NCBI GenBank assembly: GCA_007133615.1
Contig: SLMJ01000099.1
Span: 1 to 32,817, forward strand
DNA: 32,817 nucleotides
Reading direction: 5' to 3'
Source: Thermomicrobiaceae bacterium
GTDB lineage: Bacteria > Chloroflexota > Chloroflexia > Thermomicrobiales > Thermomicrobiaceae
Part shown: positions 16,425-24,894 of the stretch, in pieces
How positions within the stretch are numbered: position 1 is the first letter of the stretch
How the letters are laid out: every line of letters begins with the position of its first letter
The notes under the pieces: generated by a model
What the model saw: only the letters and a program-made list of their open reading frames with translations
Told to the model about the DNA's origin: nothing
Databases searched by the model: none
Program-made: the position numbers and the translations under genes

Positions 16425-16652
16425 CTATTCAGTTGGCTGACCAGACTCGTCCCTGAGCTTCTCCAGTTGCGCGCGTGTATCGGCGAGCAACTGGTGGACC
16501 TGCTCCATCGTCTTGCGATCTCCGTCTGACATCCGGACATGGTGAACATAGTGATCAGCACGTTCCTCCAATACCTGCAGTTGCTCACGGAGCGGCCCGA
16601 TCAATGCATACGGATACTGCTGATCAACGTGGTCGAAATACTCCGGTCTCAT
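16425..16652 (-). CDS. Small helical protein of unknown function
   Basis: A 75-residue protein that I do not recognise. It is rich in charged and helix-forming residues (IGPLREQLQVLEERADHYVHHVRMS, MEQVHQLLADTRAQLEKLRDE) and may fold as a helical hairpin or coiled coil. The start ATG 16652 is supported by GGAAGGG eight bases upstream. It sits 54 bases after the lactonase and 24 bases before the first dehydrogenase on the same strand, so it is read with them. No metal or catalytic motif is seen, though it has several His residues (HYVHHV). Confidence 0.55.
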   Translation of the reverse strand: MRPEYFDHVDQQYPYALIGPLREQLQVLEERADHYVHHVRMSDGDRKTMEQVHQLLADTRAQLEKLRDESGQPTE

Positions 16653-16706
16653 CTGAAAGCCCTTCCCGTCGGTACTATCGATCCGATCTCCCGGTCAGCA
16701 CGTAAC

Positions 16707-17564
16707 TTAGATACCGATTCTGGAGAGAAACTCCGGGCGACCCTGCGCTCCAGGGCGCAGCCGGAAGAGCGCACCCGCCCCTGCTCCCTCCTCGGACTTG
16801 TTCTGCCCACCGGCGGTCGTGACATAGACGTCACGATAATCGGCGCCGCCGAAGACCACGCTCGAAACTTTCTTTGCCGGGAACGGGTATGAGCTTTCCA
16901 ACTTACCGTCCGGTGTATATCGGAACAGTGCGTTTCCATCCCATCGGGCAGACCAGACGTAGCCGTCCACGTCCACAGTCATCCCGTCCGGACCGCCTTC
17001 ACCTTCCGGGGTCTGGACAAACAGTTCCTTTTCGCTCAGATCGCCGGTTGCGCGGTCGTAGCGGTAGCGGTTGATCTCTCGTTTCGTTGTGTCGGTGTGG
17101 TACATGTGTGAAAGATCCGGGGTAAACCCGAGGCCGTTGGAAACCCCAAGACCATCGACGAGTTCGGTCAGAGTCCCGTCCGGGTCAAGCCGATAGAGAC
17201 GGCCCGGGCGATTCTCAGTCGGCATTGTCCCGCAATAGACCCGCCCTTCCGGGTCTGCGATGACATCGTTGAAGCGCGTATCCCGCTCGGCGGAAATCTC
17301 ATCCAGCACGCTCTCCGTCTCACCGTCCCGCCAGATGGTGACCGAGCCTCGTTCTCCAAAAAGCAGCAGTGATCCATCGAGCTGAATCGTGAATCCGCCG
17401 ACAACCGGGCCATCATAGAACTGCTCATATGTTCCTGCCGCCGGGTCATAACGAAACATGCGACCGGTCGGGATATCCGCCCAGTAGAGTCGCTGTTCGG
17501 CTTCGTGCCAGATCGGCCCTTCACCAGTCACGCACTCAAAATCGGCAATGAGTTCAGGTTCCAT
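16707..17564 (-). CDS. SMP-30/gluconolactonase-type lactonase
   Basis: A 285-residue six-bladed beta-propeller. Expected divalent-metal ligands are present: E in CVTGEGPIWH near residue 15, N in RFNDVIADPEGRVYCGTM, N in GVSNGLGFTPD and D in GPDGMTVD. Enzymes of this family hydrolyse aldono- or aldarolactones to the free acids. In this operon the natural substrate would be the lactone released by the uronate-dehydrogenase-like enzymes. ATG 17564 follows AAAGGAA. The protein ends with a short Gly-rich loop and has no signal peptide, so it acts in the cytosol. Confidence 0.9.
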   Translation of the reverse strand: MEPELIADFECVTGEGPIWHEAEQRLYWADIPTGRMFRYDPAAGTYEQFYDGPVVGGFTIQLDGSLLLFGERGSVTIWRDGETESVLDEISAERDTRFNDVIADPEGRVYCGTMPTENRPGRLYRLDPDGTLTELVDGLGVSNGLGFTPDLSHMYHTDTTKREINRYRYDRATGDLSEKELFVQTPEGEGGPDGMTVDVDGYVWSARWDGNALFRYTPDGKLESSYPFPAKKVSSVVFGGADYRDVYVTTAGGQNKSEEGAGAGALFRLRPGAQGRPEFLSRIGI

Positions 17565-17591
17565 GCTGAATTCCTTTCCGCATCAAGAGAT

Positions 17592-17615
17592 TCCCACCGC
17601 ACGAATGCGGTGGGA
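17592..17615 (-). promoter_or_regulatory. Intercistronic hairpin between ATPase and lactonase genes
   Basis: TCCCACCGCA and TGCGGTGGGA form a perfect 10-bp stem with a 4-base loop. Read on the - strand it is followed by ATCTCTTG, only a weak U-tract, so partial termination or mRNA processing between the ATPase genes and the lactonase gene is more likely than full termination. Confidence 0.5.
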
Positions 17616-17640
17616 TGCAGCGACCCTGATTGCACTGGAA

Positions 17641-18768
17641 TCAGTCATCATTCGATGACGCCGAGGATGAACTCTCGGTTGAGACTTCAAGTTCGGCATC
17701 GAGCGCGTCGAAACTCACGTTATCCTGCACCGGACCTTGACGGTTCGAGCTCCTGAATATGCTCGTCATTTCAGTCATGGGAATGGTCGGTGACTCTCGA
17801 TACAGGAAACACGATGAGACCCTGTTCTCATGCGTGTGATACAGGGGCGGATCGCTTTGAACACACATCGGCATCGCAAACGGGCAGCGGTCAGTGAATT
17901 TGCAGAACTTTTCGCCAACTTCTCCCAGTTCTCCGGCAGGCCGGCCGATGGCACGCTCACCTTCCCACGGCATATCTGGGTCTGGCAACGGGATCGACCC
18001 AACAAGAAGCCGTGTGTAGGGGTGCTCTGGATTCCGCACAACCTGATCGACATCACCGGCTTCGGCAAGGCTGCCCCGGTAGAACACCATAATATCTTCG
18101 CTGACCTGGAACGCGGTCGTGAGGTCATGCGTAATGTAGATCAGTGAAATGCCGAACTCACGGTTCAGTCGGAGGAGACTCCCGAGAATCGTCGCTCGCA
18201 GTGAGGCGTCAACCATCGACACCGGTTCGTCAGCAATGATTAGTTTCGGGCGCAGAAGGAGCGAACGAGCAACCATGATACGCTGGCGCTGGCCGCCACT
18301 CAGCTCATGGGGGAACCGGCCGAGGATTTCCTCTGGACGGATACCGACCGCTTCGAGCGCTTCATTGATGAGGTCTTTGCGTTCTTTTTCCGTTTTGGCA
18401 AGCCCGAAATTCCGAATTGGGGTATCCAGAACATGGTCGATCCGATAGAAAGGATTGTAGACCTCAAAGGGATCCTGGAAGATCACCTGGACATCCCGGA
18501 GGAACTGCTTGCGGTCGCGGCTGGAAAGATTCTCGAGGTTCTTGCCATTGTAGAGAACTTCACCTTCAGTTGGCGCAACCAGACCAAGAAGAAGCCGGGC
18601 AAGCGTTGTCTTACCGCTACCACTTTCCCCAACAATGGAGGTAACCGAGGGATTGTCCGCGTCGATCTTGAAGGAGAAATCCTCGAGTGCCACCGTGCGG
18701 CTCTTGTCAAACAGTCCGCCGCCGAAGGTCTTGGTTACGTTGCGCGCTTCAATCAACGGGGTGCTCAT
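17641..18768 (-). CDS. dppF: ABC transporter ATP-binding protein, peptide/opine type (OppF/DppF-like)
   Basis: A 375-residue ATPase subunit of a PepT-class importer. Walker A is GESGSGKT, the signature is LSGGQRQR, Walker B is LIIADEP, and the H-loop is in ITHD. The C-terminal oligopeptide-type domain shows a Cys-containing segment (CKFTDRCPFAMPMC) that in the family may carry an iron-sulfur cluster. It is longer than most by a C-terminal extension of about 50 residues ending in a Ser/Asp-rich tail (STESSSSASSNDD), which is unusual. ATG has GAGGAGGCAAA right before it and overlaps the previous gene's stop by four bases (ATGA). It would pair with the neighbouring OppD-like ATPase to energise one or both permease sets encoded on the + strand. 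Confidence 0.93.
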   Translation of the reverse strand: MSTPLIEARNVTKTFGGGLFDKSRTVALEDFSFKIDADNPSVTSIVGESGSGKTTLARLLLGLVAPTEGEVLYNGKNLENLSSRDRKQFLRDVQVIFQDPFEVYNPFYRIDHVLDTPIRNFGLAKTEKERKDLINEALEAVGIRPEEILGRFPHELSGGQRQRIMVARSLLLRPKLIIADEPVSMVDASLRATILGSLLRLNREFGISLIYITHDLTTAFQVSEDIMVFYRGSLAEAGDVDQVVRNPEHPYTRLLVGSIPLPDPDMPWEGERAIGRPAGELGEVGEKFCKFTDRCPFAMPMCVQSDPPLYHTHENRVSSCFLYRESPTIPMTEMTSIFRSSNRQGPVQDNVSFDALDAELEVSTESSSSASSNDD

Positions 18769-19775
18769 TTTGCCTCCTCATACAGGTGGCAGGCCACCCA
18801 GTGATCTTCACGAACCTCCTGCAGGACCGGCGTCACTGTTTTGCAATGCTCCATCATCTTCGGGCACCTCGTATGGAACGGACAACCGCTGGGAGGGTTG
18901 AGGAGTGACGGAGTAATGCCCGGAATCCCCTGCAATCGATCCTGCTTCACCTCGAGTGATGGAAGACTTGCAATCAGCATTTGCCCGTACGGATGAAGCG
19001 GATCACCGAACATGTCCTTGACTTTGGCGATTTCGACCAGTCGACCGGCGTACATGACTCCCAGACGATCAACGAACTGCGCCATCAAGCCCATATCGTG
19101 CCCGATCAGGATGACTGACGCGCCAAGATCTTCCTGAACCCGACGCAGCGTATCCATAACCTGCCACTGAACCACCACGTCCAGCGCACTGGTCGGCTCA
19201 TCGGCGATGATCACGCTGGGAGAAAGGCTGATTGCCAGGGCGATGCAGACGCGCTGCTTCATCCCACCGCTGAGTTCGTGCGGGAACATATCGGCAACGT
19301 CACGACTCAGGCCCACACGGGAGAGCAGATCGCCAATATGATCGTTGATTCCGGATCGTTTGACATCTATTCCGTGATCCTGGAACGCCAGCATGAACTG
19401 ATCCCGGATACGACGAACGGGATTGAGCGAGTTCATTGCACCCTGCGCCACCAGAGCGATCTCATCGAGACGCTTTCGTCGCATCTCTTCTTCCGTCAGA
19501 GAGACGAGATCAACTCCGTTCAGAAATACCTGGCCACCTTCGATTCGTCCCGGGGGCTTGATCAAGCGGAGTAACGAGAGTGCGATCGTCGATTTTCCAC
19601 TTCCGGACTCGCCAACCAGGCCGAATCGTTCACCCTTCTTCAGAGCGAAGTTCACCCCGTTGACTGCTTTCACAGCTCCGGCGGCTGTATGGAAGTAGAC
19701 GTGGAGGTCGCGTACCTGCAGAGTTGCATCTGTTTCGACCTCAGTCTGTTCGGTGCTGAGCGTTTCCTCTACCAA
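18765..19775 (-). CDS. dppD: ABC transporter ATP-binding protein, peptide/opine type (OppD/DppD-like)
   Basis: A 336-residue ATPase. Walker A is GESGSGKS, the Q-loop is VAQGAMNSLNPV, the signature is LSGGMKQR and Walker B is VIIADEPTSALD; the C-terminal domain has SGCPFHTRCPKMMEHC, typical of this subfamily. The start is TTG 19775 with GAGGAGG about ten bases upstream. It begins the - strand operon, about 140 bases downstream of a good promoter (19922-19950). Together with the OppF-like subunit it provides a complete ATPase heterodimer. No second ATPase pair is seen next to either permease cassette. Confidence 0.93.
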   Translation of the reverse strand: MVEETLSTEQTEVETDATLQVRDLHVYFHTAAGAVKAVNGVNFALKKGERFGLVGESGSGKSTIALSLLRLIKPPGRIEGGQVFLNGVDLVSLTEEEMRRKRLDEIALVAQGAMNSLNPVRRIRDQFMLAFQDHGIDVKRSGINDHIGDLLSRVGLSRDVADMFPHELSGGMKQRVCIALAISLSPSVIIADEPTSALDVVVQWQVMDTLRRVQEDLGASVILIGHDMGLMAQFVDRLGVMYAGRLVEIAKVKDMFGDPLHPYGQMLIASLPSLEVKQDRLQGIPGITPSLLNPPSGCPFHTRCPKMMEHCKTVTPVLQEVREDHWVACHLYEEAK

Positions 19776-19921
19776 AATGGACCATCCTCCTCAGGACAGC
19801 GTTGTCCAGCTAGCCACCCGTGGATAGCCAAGGCCATTTTCCTGTTTGAGCACTTGTTGCTCGTCCGTCGGGTACACGTTTCCCCGGTTCAAACATTGCT
19901 TCTCGCTCGCGAGATGTGGTG

Positions 19922-19950
19922 ACTATAATACAGGTATTGTAACCCGTCAA
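19922..19950 (-). promoter_or_regulatory. Sigma70-like promoter of the ATPase/lactonase/dehydrogenase operon
   Basis: On the - strand TTGACG (19945-19950) and TATAGT (19922-19927) are 17 bases apart, close to the consensus. The spacer region contains AATAC-AG-GTATT (19927-19938), a perfect inverted repeat that could be a repressor site. The start of transcription would lie near 19914, giving a leader of about 140 bases. Confidence 0.65.
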
Positions 19951-20267
19951 CGCGACTCAAAGGACGCGCGAAACCGGAACTGGTTCCCCACCTGGTCGGT
20001 TCTCCGTCTGGATCTATCGGGCTGGCATGAGTTGTGGTGTCTATCCGGCGCCGACATCGGTGCCCAGATGATTTGCTCGCTTGCCATATCAATCACGAAT
20101 TCCGAAAAACGTCACAAATTTCATGAACAACTCCTGCCTGCAGCGGCATTGCCCGCTCAGGTACTGTTCGAATTTTGACAAAACTAAAAATGAGATACGC
20201 ACCGACTTGTCTGTAAACAGGTTTCAGCTAACGAACACCCGTTAACAGTATACGTGCTTGAAAGGGA

Positions 20268-20297
20268 TTGACAGCGCTGTTTCATCCTGTTTAGCAT
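20268..20297 (+). promoter_or_regulatory. Sigma70-like promoter of the first transporter cassette
   Basis: TTGACA (20268-20273) and TAGCAT (20292-20297) are 18 bases apart. The -35 is perfect and the -10 matches 4 of 6. The implied leader is about 195 bases, similar to that of the second cassette. Confidence 0.55.
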
Positions 20298-20408
20298 TAC
20301 ACCATTACCAGACTTGGTTGACGTGGACAACAAAAAAGGCCTTCCGGCGCGATTGGAGGTGGGCGACTTCCAGGGATTGTCGTACTCCCGCTCGAAGGAG
20401 GAGAAGAC

Positions 20409-20462
20409 GTGTATCCGGCGGCGGGTACATGCCGATATCAAGCTGACAGCACCCGGCAATGA
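20409..20462 (+). CDS. Possible leader peptide upstream of the first solute-binding gene
   Basis: A 17-codon ORF starts at GTG 20409 behind a full AAGGAGGAG site seven bases away. The peptide begins YPAAG and contains TCRYQAD. A leader at the same place before the second cassette has a frame reading YP and TCGYRTD. The resemblance is limited to this block. It may be a regulatory leader peptide or a remnant shared since duplication; the ORF is too short to decide. Confidence 0.3.
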   Translation: MYPAAGTCRYQADSTRQ

Positions 20463-20498
20463 TGGCGGTGGTGTTGAGCTCAGGAGGATGTAGCAATA

Positions 20499-22439
20499 AT
20501 GTCGGACCATCGTGCAATTGAAGCGCTGCGGAGTGAGGTTCTCGAAGGACGGATCAATCGCCGCACCCTGATGAAACGTGCGGCCGTTCTCGGTATCGCC
20601 GGACCGACCCTGGCGGGCCTGATCGCAGCATGTGAAGACGCCGACGATGATGATGTCGCGGCCGAACCAGACGATGACCTCGATGACGTTGTTGACGATT
20701 CAGATGAGATCGACGACGAGGAACTGGCAGACCTCGACGACGAAGATGTCGTGCCACAGGACGCAGATGTTGACCTGGAAGACGTACCCGATGTTTCGCG
20801 CGAGCGCACGCTGTTTCTCCGCTGGGGTGGCCAGGAAGGCCGCTTCGTCGATCACGATCTCTGGAACGGGTACGCCATCGGTGCGGATCACCAGAACGGC
20901 CTCGGAATCCTCTACGAACCACTCGCCTATTACAGTGCGTTCGCCGATGAGACGATCCCCTGGCTGGCCGAGGACTGGGAATACAACGAAGATTCGACTC
21001 AGCTGACGGTTTATCTCCGCTCCGGGATTGAATGGAGCGATGGCGAGCCCTTCGACGCCGATGATGTCGCATTCACCCTGAATCATCTAAACGAAATCGG
21101 CGCCGAGGTGCGCTGGGGTACCGATGTGCAGCGCTTCGTCACGCAGGCTGAAGCGACTGACGAGCGCACCGTGGTCATCGACTTTGAGGTTCCGGCTCCG
21201 CGTTTCATGTTCTTCATGACCTACAAGTACGACATCGGTCTCTACATCGTTCCGCGCCACATTTATGAAGGTGAAGACTGGTCCACGTTCACCGCGTTCG
21301 ATCTGGACAACGACATTCCAGTAACCACCGGCCCCTGGCGTGTTGTCTTCTCATCTCCCGAACAGAAGATCATCGACCGCCGGGATTCCTGGTGGGCCGT
21401 TGACCAGGGACTCGTGGATGAACTTCCGCGAGTCGAACGTGTGGTCTACCTGCCATTCGGTGATGAGACGGGCGTTGCCCAGCAGCTGATTACGGACCAG
21501 ATCGACTGCTCGCTCGATCTCCGGCCACTCACCATCGAACGGGTCATGGAAGACAATCCGAACGTCATCACCCACACGCTCGGAGACCCGCCGTACGGGT
21601 ACGTTGACTGGTGGCCTACGGCGCTCTTCGTCAATCATGACGAACCTCCATTCGGCGAAGTGGAAGTCCGCTGGGGTATCAGCTACTACATCAATCGAGA
21701 GCAGATGATTGATGTCGCCTACGACGGTGCGGGTTCAGTGTCACCACTCCCGCTCCCGTCCTACCCGGGACTCGAGCCTTATGTCGATCACGTCTCGGAT
21801 ATTCTCGAGGAGTACGACACGCTCGAATACGATCCCGAAAAGGGCGACGAAATGTTCCAGGCCGCCGGGTTCGAAAAGAACGGCGATGGCTGGTGGGAAC
21901 GCGACGGTGAAGTGTTGCAAGTGACGCTCAATGGTTGGGTGATCTTTGCTGACATCGGCCCGATCGTTGCCGAGCAACTTCGGATGAACGGTATCGAGGC
22001 CGAGTTCGCTCAACCACCCGACTGGTCCGACATGATCCAGCAGGGCAACTACCGGGCAGGCTTCAACGGCCACGGCGGTAGTGTCAGCGCCGATCCGTAT
22101 GACACGATGCGACTCTTCCAGAGCGCGAGCGTGGCGGTTCCCGGCACGCACGGCGTGAACTTCACCCGCTGGGTGAATGAAGATTACGACGAAATCGTAG
22201 ACGAAGTCGCCCGAACTCCGCTCGACGATCAGGATCGACTGATGGAGCTATGGCGGCAGGCGATGGAGATCTGGATTCCGGAATTGCCGAACATCCAGAT
22301 TCAGGAGTGGTACCACCGGATTCCGATGAACCAGACATACTGGACCGGTTGGCCCACTGAAGAGGATCCATATGTAAACGGTGCCTTCTGGCACCTTACG
22401 TTCCAGCTGATTCTGAATGAGCTGGACCCCGCGCAGTAA
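20499..22439 (+). CDS. Family 5 extracellular solute-binding lipoprotein (first copy)
   Basis: A 646-residue binding protein of the peptide/opine/nickel class. The N-terminus has a twin-arginine-like motif (NRRTLMKRA), a hydrophobic stretch and a lipobox ending at C45 (GLIAAC), so the protein is exported, probably by Tat, and lipid-anchored. Residues 46-98 are an extremely acidic tether with 31 Asp/Glu in 53 positions. The folded part then follows the family 5 pattern: LAEDWEYNEDSTQLTVYLRSGIEWSDGEPFDADDVAFTLNH early, and ANYRAGFNGHGG-like and FTRWVNEDYDEIVDE later. Ligand cannot be deduced; peptides, opines and oligosaccharides are all known for the class. AGGAGGA precedes ATG by about eleven bases. 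Two permease genes follow. Confidence 0.93.
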   Translation: MSDHRAIEALRSEVLEGRINRRTLMKRAAVLGIAGPTLAGLIAACEDADDDDVAAEPDDDLDDVVDDSDEIDDEELADLDDEDVVPQDADVDLEDVPDVSRERTLFLRWGGQEGRFVDHDLWNGYAIGADHQNGLGILYEPLAYYSAFADETIPWLAEDWEYNEDSTQLTVYLRSGIEWSDGEPFDADDVAFTLNHLNEIGAEVRWGTDVQRFVTQAEATDERTVVIDFEVPAPRFMFFMTYKYDIGLYIVPRHIYEGEDWSTFTAFDLDNDIPVTTGPWRVVFSSPEQKIIDRRDSWWAVDQGLVDELPRVERVVYLPFGDETGVAQQLITDQIDCSLDLRPLTIERVMEDNPNVITHTLGDPPYGYVDWWPTALFVNHDEPPFGEVEVRWGISYYINREQMIDVAYDGAGSVSPLPLPSYPGLEPYVDHVSDILEEYDTLEYDPEKGDEMFQAAGFEKNGDGWWERDGEVLQVTLNGWVIFADIGPIVAEQLRMNGIEAEFAQPPDWSDMIQQGNYRAGFNGHGGSVSADPYDTMRLFQSASVAVPGTHGVNFTRWVNEDYDEIVDEVARTPLDDQDRLMELWRQAMEIWIPELPNIQIQEWYHRIPMNQTYWTGWPTEEDPYVNGAFWHLTFQLILNELDPAQ

Positions 22440-22449
22440 TCGCAGGTTT

Positions 22450-22481
22450 GACGGGGTGATCCGCCAATGGGTCACCCCGTC
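22450..22481 (+). promoter_or_regulatory. Intercistronic hairpin after the first solute-binding gene
   Basis: GACGGGGTGA/TCACCCCGTC extends to a 13-bp stem with loop GCCAAT. There is no T-tract behind it (CACCATTTG). Such hairpins after binding-protein genes often protect the upstream mRNA and lower permease expression. The second cassette has one at the same place. Confidence 0.6.
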
Positions 22482-22639
22482 ACCATTTGATAGAAGCGTT
22501 ATGACCTGGCCTCAGTCAACGCAGAATGAGGCGCGGCTACAACGGATCGCAACTGCAGAGACCCGCGGGACCGGCAAAGATAGGCCGGCACGCAGCGAAC
22601 GTCCCGGGTCAGCAATCGCTAACAGAGGCGAGGGATCCT

Positions 22640-23644
22640 GTGCGAATTGATTATGTACTGAGACGGTTAGTACTCTTCGTCATCATCACGTGGCTGGCCG
22701 CCACTCTGAATTTCTTCCTGCCGAGAATCTCTGGTCAAGACCCTGTTCGTGAGCGATTGCTCGAGCAATCGATGTCGGGCGGGTATGTCCATACTGGCAT
22801 GGAAGAAATGGTCGAGCGGTATGAACAGGAGTTCGGACTCGATCGTCCGCTCTGGGAACAGTACCTGACGTATCTCGGGCAAATGGCCAGACTCGACTTC
22901 GGGTATTCGATTTCGAACTACCCACGCACCGTCTGGTCGATGCTCCTCGAATCCGTTCCCTGGACGGTCGGACTGCTACTGACCAGCACGATTCTGGCGT
23001 TTGCCGTTGGCACCGTGCTCGGTGCGCTCCTGGCATGGCCACGGGCTCACGGTATCGTTCACTTCCTGTTCCCACCCTTGCTCACGCTGTCCGCAATCCC
23101 ATACTTCCTGCTTGGACTGGTGCTAATCTACGTCTTCGCGTTCCAGCTCAACTGGTTACCCTTGTTCGGGGGATACGAAGCCGGCACATTCCCCGAATTC
23201 TCCTGGTCACACATCATGGACATCTTACGCCATGCCATATTACCCGGAGCATCGATCCTCTTATCGTCACTCGGCTTCTGGGCGCTCGGTATGCGCGGCA
23301 TGATGGTGACTGTCCAGGGCGAAGACTATATGACCTATGCCGAGGCAATGGGTGTGAAGAACCGGACGCTTTTCTTCCACTACGCCATTCGCAACGCGCT
23401 GTTGCCGCAGACGACACAACTCGGGCTGGCGCTTTCAACGATCCTGTCCGGGGCGATTCTGGTGGAAGTGATCTTCAGCTACCCGGGAATTGGCACGGTG
23501 CTCTACAACGCGATCAGGCAGTTCGACTACTTCCTGTTGCAGGGCATCATCTTCACGATCGTGCTCGGGGTGACGCTTGCAACACTGATCCTGGATCTGA
23601 TCTATCCGATTCTCGATCCGCGCATCACCTACGATCGTCAGTAG
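22640..23644 (+). CDS. dppB: ABC transporter permease, DppB-like (first copy)
   Basis: A 334-residue inner-membrane permease of the peptide/nickel class. The first transmembrane helix lies in RRLVLFVIITWLAATLNFFLP; a long external segment precedes five further helices. The cytosolic coupling (EAA) loop reads YAEAMGVKNRTLFFHYAIRNALLP, where the ATPase docks. GTG 22640 is used, since the track's start at 22526 adds a non-homologous lead and the second copy also starts at GTG in the same register, giving the same length. GAGGCGAGGG lies upstream. The gene for the second permease follows 15 bases after the stop. Confidence 0.92.
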   Translation: MRIDYVLRRLVLFVIITWLAATLNFFLPRISGQDPVRERLLEQSMSGGYVHTGMEEMVERYEQEFGLDRPLWEQYLTYLGQMARLDFGYSISNYPRTVWSMLLESVPWTVGLLLTSTILAFAVGTVLGALLAWPRAHGIVHFLFPPLLTLSAIPYFLLGLVLIYVFAFQLNWLPLFGGYEAGTFPEFSWSHIMDILRHAILPGASILLSSLGFWALGMRGMMVTVQGEDYMTYAEAMGVKNRTLFFHYAIRNALLPQTTQLGLALSTILSGAILVEVIFSYPGIGTVLYNAIRQFDYFLLQGIIFTIVLGVTLATLILDLIYPILDPRITYDRQ

Positions 23645-23659
23645 GCAGGGGCATAGAGA

Positions 23660-24499
23660 ATGGTTAGTTACCTTCGTCGAAACAAGATCCTTGTCGTCGG
23701 GATGTTCCTGATCGGATTCCTGGCGTTGTTCACCTTACTCGGGTATCTGTTCTGGGATGTATCGATGCACCGGCCGCTTTCGGCACCGGCAAATCAGTCG
23801 CCGACCTGGGACCATCCGTTCGGCACTGACCGGCAAGGACGTGATCTCCTCGCGGTCATCATCGCTGGCACACCTCTCACGCTGTACATCGGCGTTCTCG
23901 CCGGAGCGATCGGCGTGGTCGTCGGAACTGTGCTGGCACTGGTGTCGGCGTACTATGGCGGCGTGCCGGATACGCTCATCCGCGGCGCCGTGGACGTCGG
24001 TCTGACGATTCCGCCGCTGCTGGTGCTCATTCTAATTGCGGTCTCGATCGAAGGCGGACTGTCCGTGACAATGATGGCGATCATCGTCGCGTCACTGTCA
24101 TGGCTCTGGCCAACTCGGTCAATCCGGGCGCAGGTGCTTTCGATTAAGGAGCGTGCCTATGTGCAGATCGCGAAGCTCTCCGGGACCAGCAGTCTGGGCG
24201 TGATCATCAAGGAGTTGTTGCCCAATCTCCTCCCGTACATCCTGGCCACGTTCGTAAGCTCGACAGCGGCAGCGATCCTCGCGTCTGTCGGCCTGGAGGT
24301 GCTTGGGCTGGGCCCGATGGACTCCCCGACACTCGGGATGACCATCTACTGGGTGCAGTTCAATGCCGCGCTCCTGCATGGAATGTGGTGGTGGTTCCTG
24401 CCACCGATCATCGTGATCATCATGCTGTTCATCGGGCTGTTTGCGACGTCAGTCGGTCTTGACGAACTGGCGAATCCACGGACTCGACGGGCGGTTTAA
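23660..24499 (+). CDS. dppC: ABC transporter permease, DppC-like (first copy)
   Basis: A 279-residue permease. An N-terminal helix (KILVVGMFLIGFLALFTLLGYLF) is followed by the OppC-type motif HPFGTDRQGRDLL, then about five helices and the coupling loop around YVQIAKLSGTSSLGVIIKELLPN. It forms the translocation pore with the DppB-like protein. By eye it differs from the second copy at only about 26 of 279 positions, although the third codon positions differ often. Transcription probably ends at the hairpin at 24535-24564. Confidence 0.92.
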   Translation: MVSYLRRNKILVVGMFLIGFLALFTLLGYLFWDVSMHRPLSAPANQSPTWDHPFGTDRQGRDLLAVIIAGTPLTLYIGVLAGAIGVVVGTVLALVSAYYGGVPDTLIRGAVDVGLTIPPLLVLILIAVSIEGGLSVTMMAIIVASLSWLWPTRSIRAQVLSIKERAYVQIAKLSGTSSLGVIIKELLPNLLPYILATFVSSTAAAILASVGLEVLGLGPMDSPTLGMTIYWVQFNAALLHGMWWWFLPPIIVIIMLFIGLFATSVGLDELANPRTRRAV

Positions 24500-24534
24500 C
24501 AGCGAACTACCCCGAACAATCAGTCTCTTGAGCG

Positions 24535-24564
24535 AGGGCGGCCTGCAAAAGGTCGCCCTTTTTT
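24535..24564 (+). terminator. Rho-independent terminator of the first cassette
   Basis: AGGGCGGCC and GGTCGCCCT form a 9-bp stem (one G-U) with loop TGCAAAA, followed by a run of six T. Confidence 0.88.
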
Positions 24565-24779
24565 GGCTGTTCCATTCGTGGCCTCCTGCGGGGGATTCCA
24601 AACAGGTCGCCACCTGTCTGCGCTGCCCGGATCCGGCTTCGTAACCAACGCAATAGCAAGGAATTGAGTGATTAGACACCCTTGTGAAAAGAACTGAGTA
24701 CGGTTTGACCAAGATATGTGCACGGCACTGTCAGCGTAATACAGCAGAATCGTCCACATCTATGACTCTCAAACAACTA
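24565..24779. other. Non-coding spacer between the two transporter cassettes
   Basis: Part of the 516-base gap between the cassettes. The first half after the terminator shows no gene, repeat or regulatory site that I can name. The second half carries a promoter and a leader, annotated below. Confidence 0.55.
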
Positions 24780-24808
24780 TTGACAGTGTGTTCCGAAATA
24801 CGTACTAT
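24780..24808 (+). promoter_or_regulatory. Sigma70-like promoter of the second transporter cassette
   Basis: TTGACA (24780-24785) and TACTAT (24803-24808) are 17 bases apart: a perfect -35 and a 4-of-6 -10. The leader to the start codon would be about 200 bases. Since a terminator stands before it, the second cassette has its own transcription unit. Confidence 0.65.
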
Positions 24809-24894
24809 TCAATCAACTTCCAATGCTGAAGAGCGCCGCGTCGCCCTCAACAGCAGGTGAAAAATCGAAATGCTCAGCGGAGTGAGGAGGCGAA

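Larger units (their letters stand above)
19776..20498. other. Long divergent regulatory region
   Basis: This 723-base gap separates the - strand ATPase operon from the first + strand solute-binding gene. It holds a sigma70-like promoter for each side (annotated separately), a small inverted repeat TAACG-AACACC-CGTTA (20229-20244) just upstream of the + promoter, and a possible leader ORF near the + gene. The stretch 19951-20220 shows nothing I can name. Confidence 0.6.

Noticed and set aside
19924-19929. TATAAT on the + strand as promoter of the first cassette
   Set aside because: No -35 at 16-18 bases, more than 550 bases from the gene, and it overlaps a much better - strand promoter.
20631-20800. 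GAC/GAT-rich stretch as a DNA repeat array
   Set aside because: The repetition comes from acidic codons in a real reading frame; no regular unit or spacer exists, so it is not a CRISPR or satellite.
20480-20809. Ser-rich 109-residue ORF on the - strand
   Set aside because: Complement of GAC/GAT/GAA-rich tether codons; low-complexity artefact.
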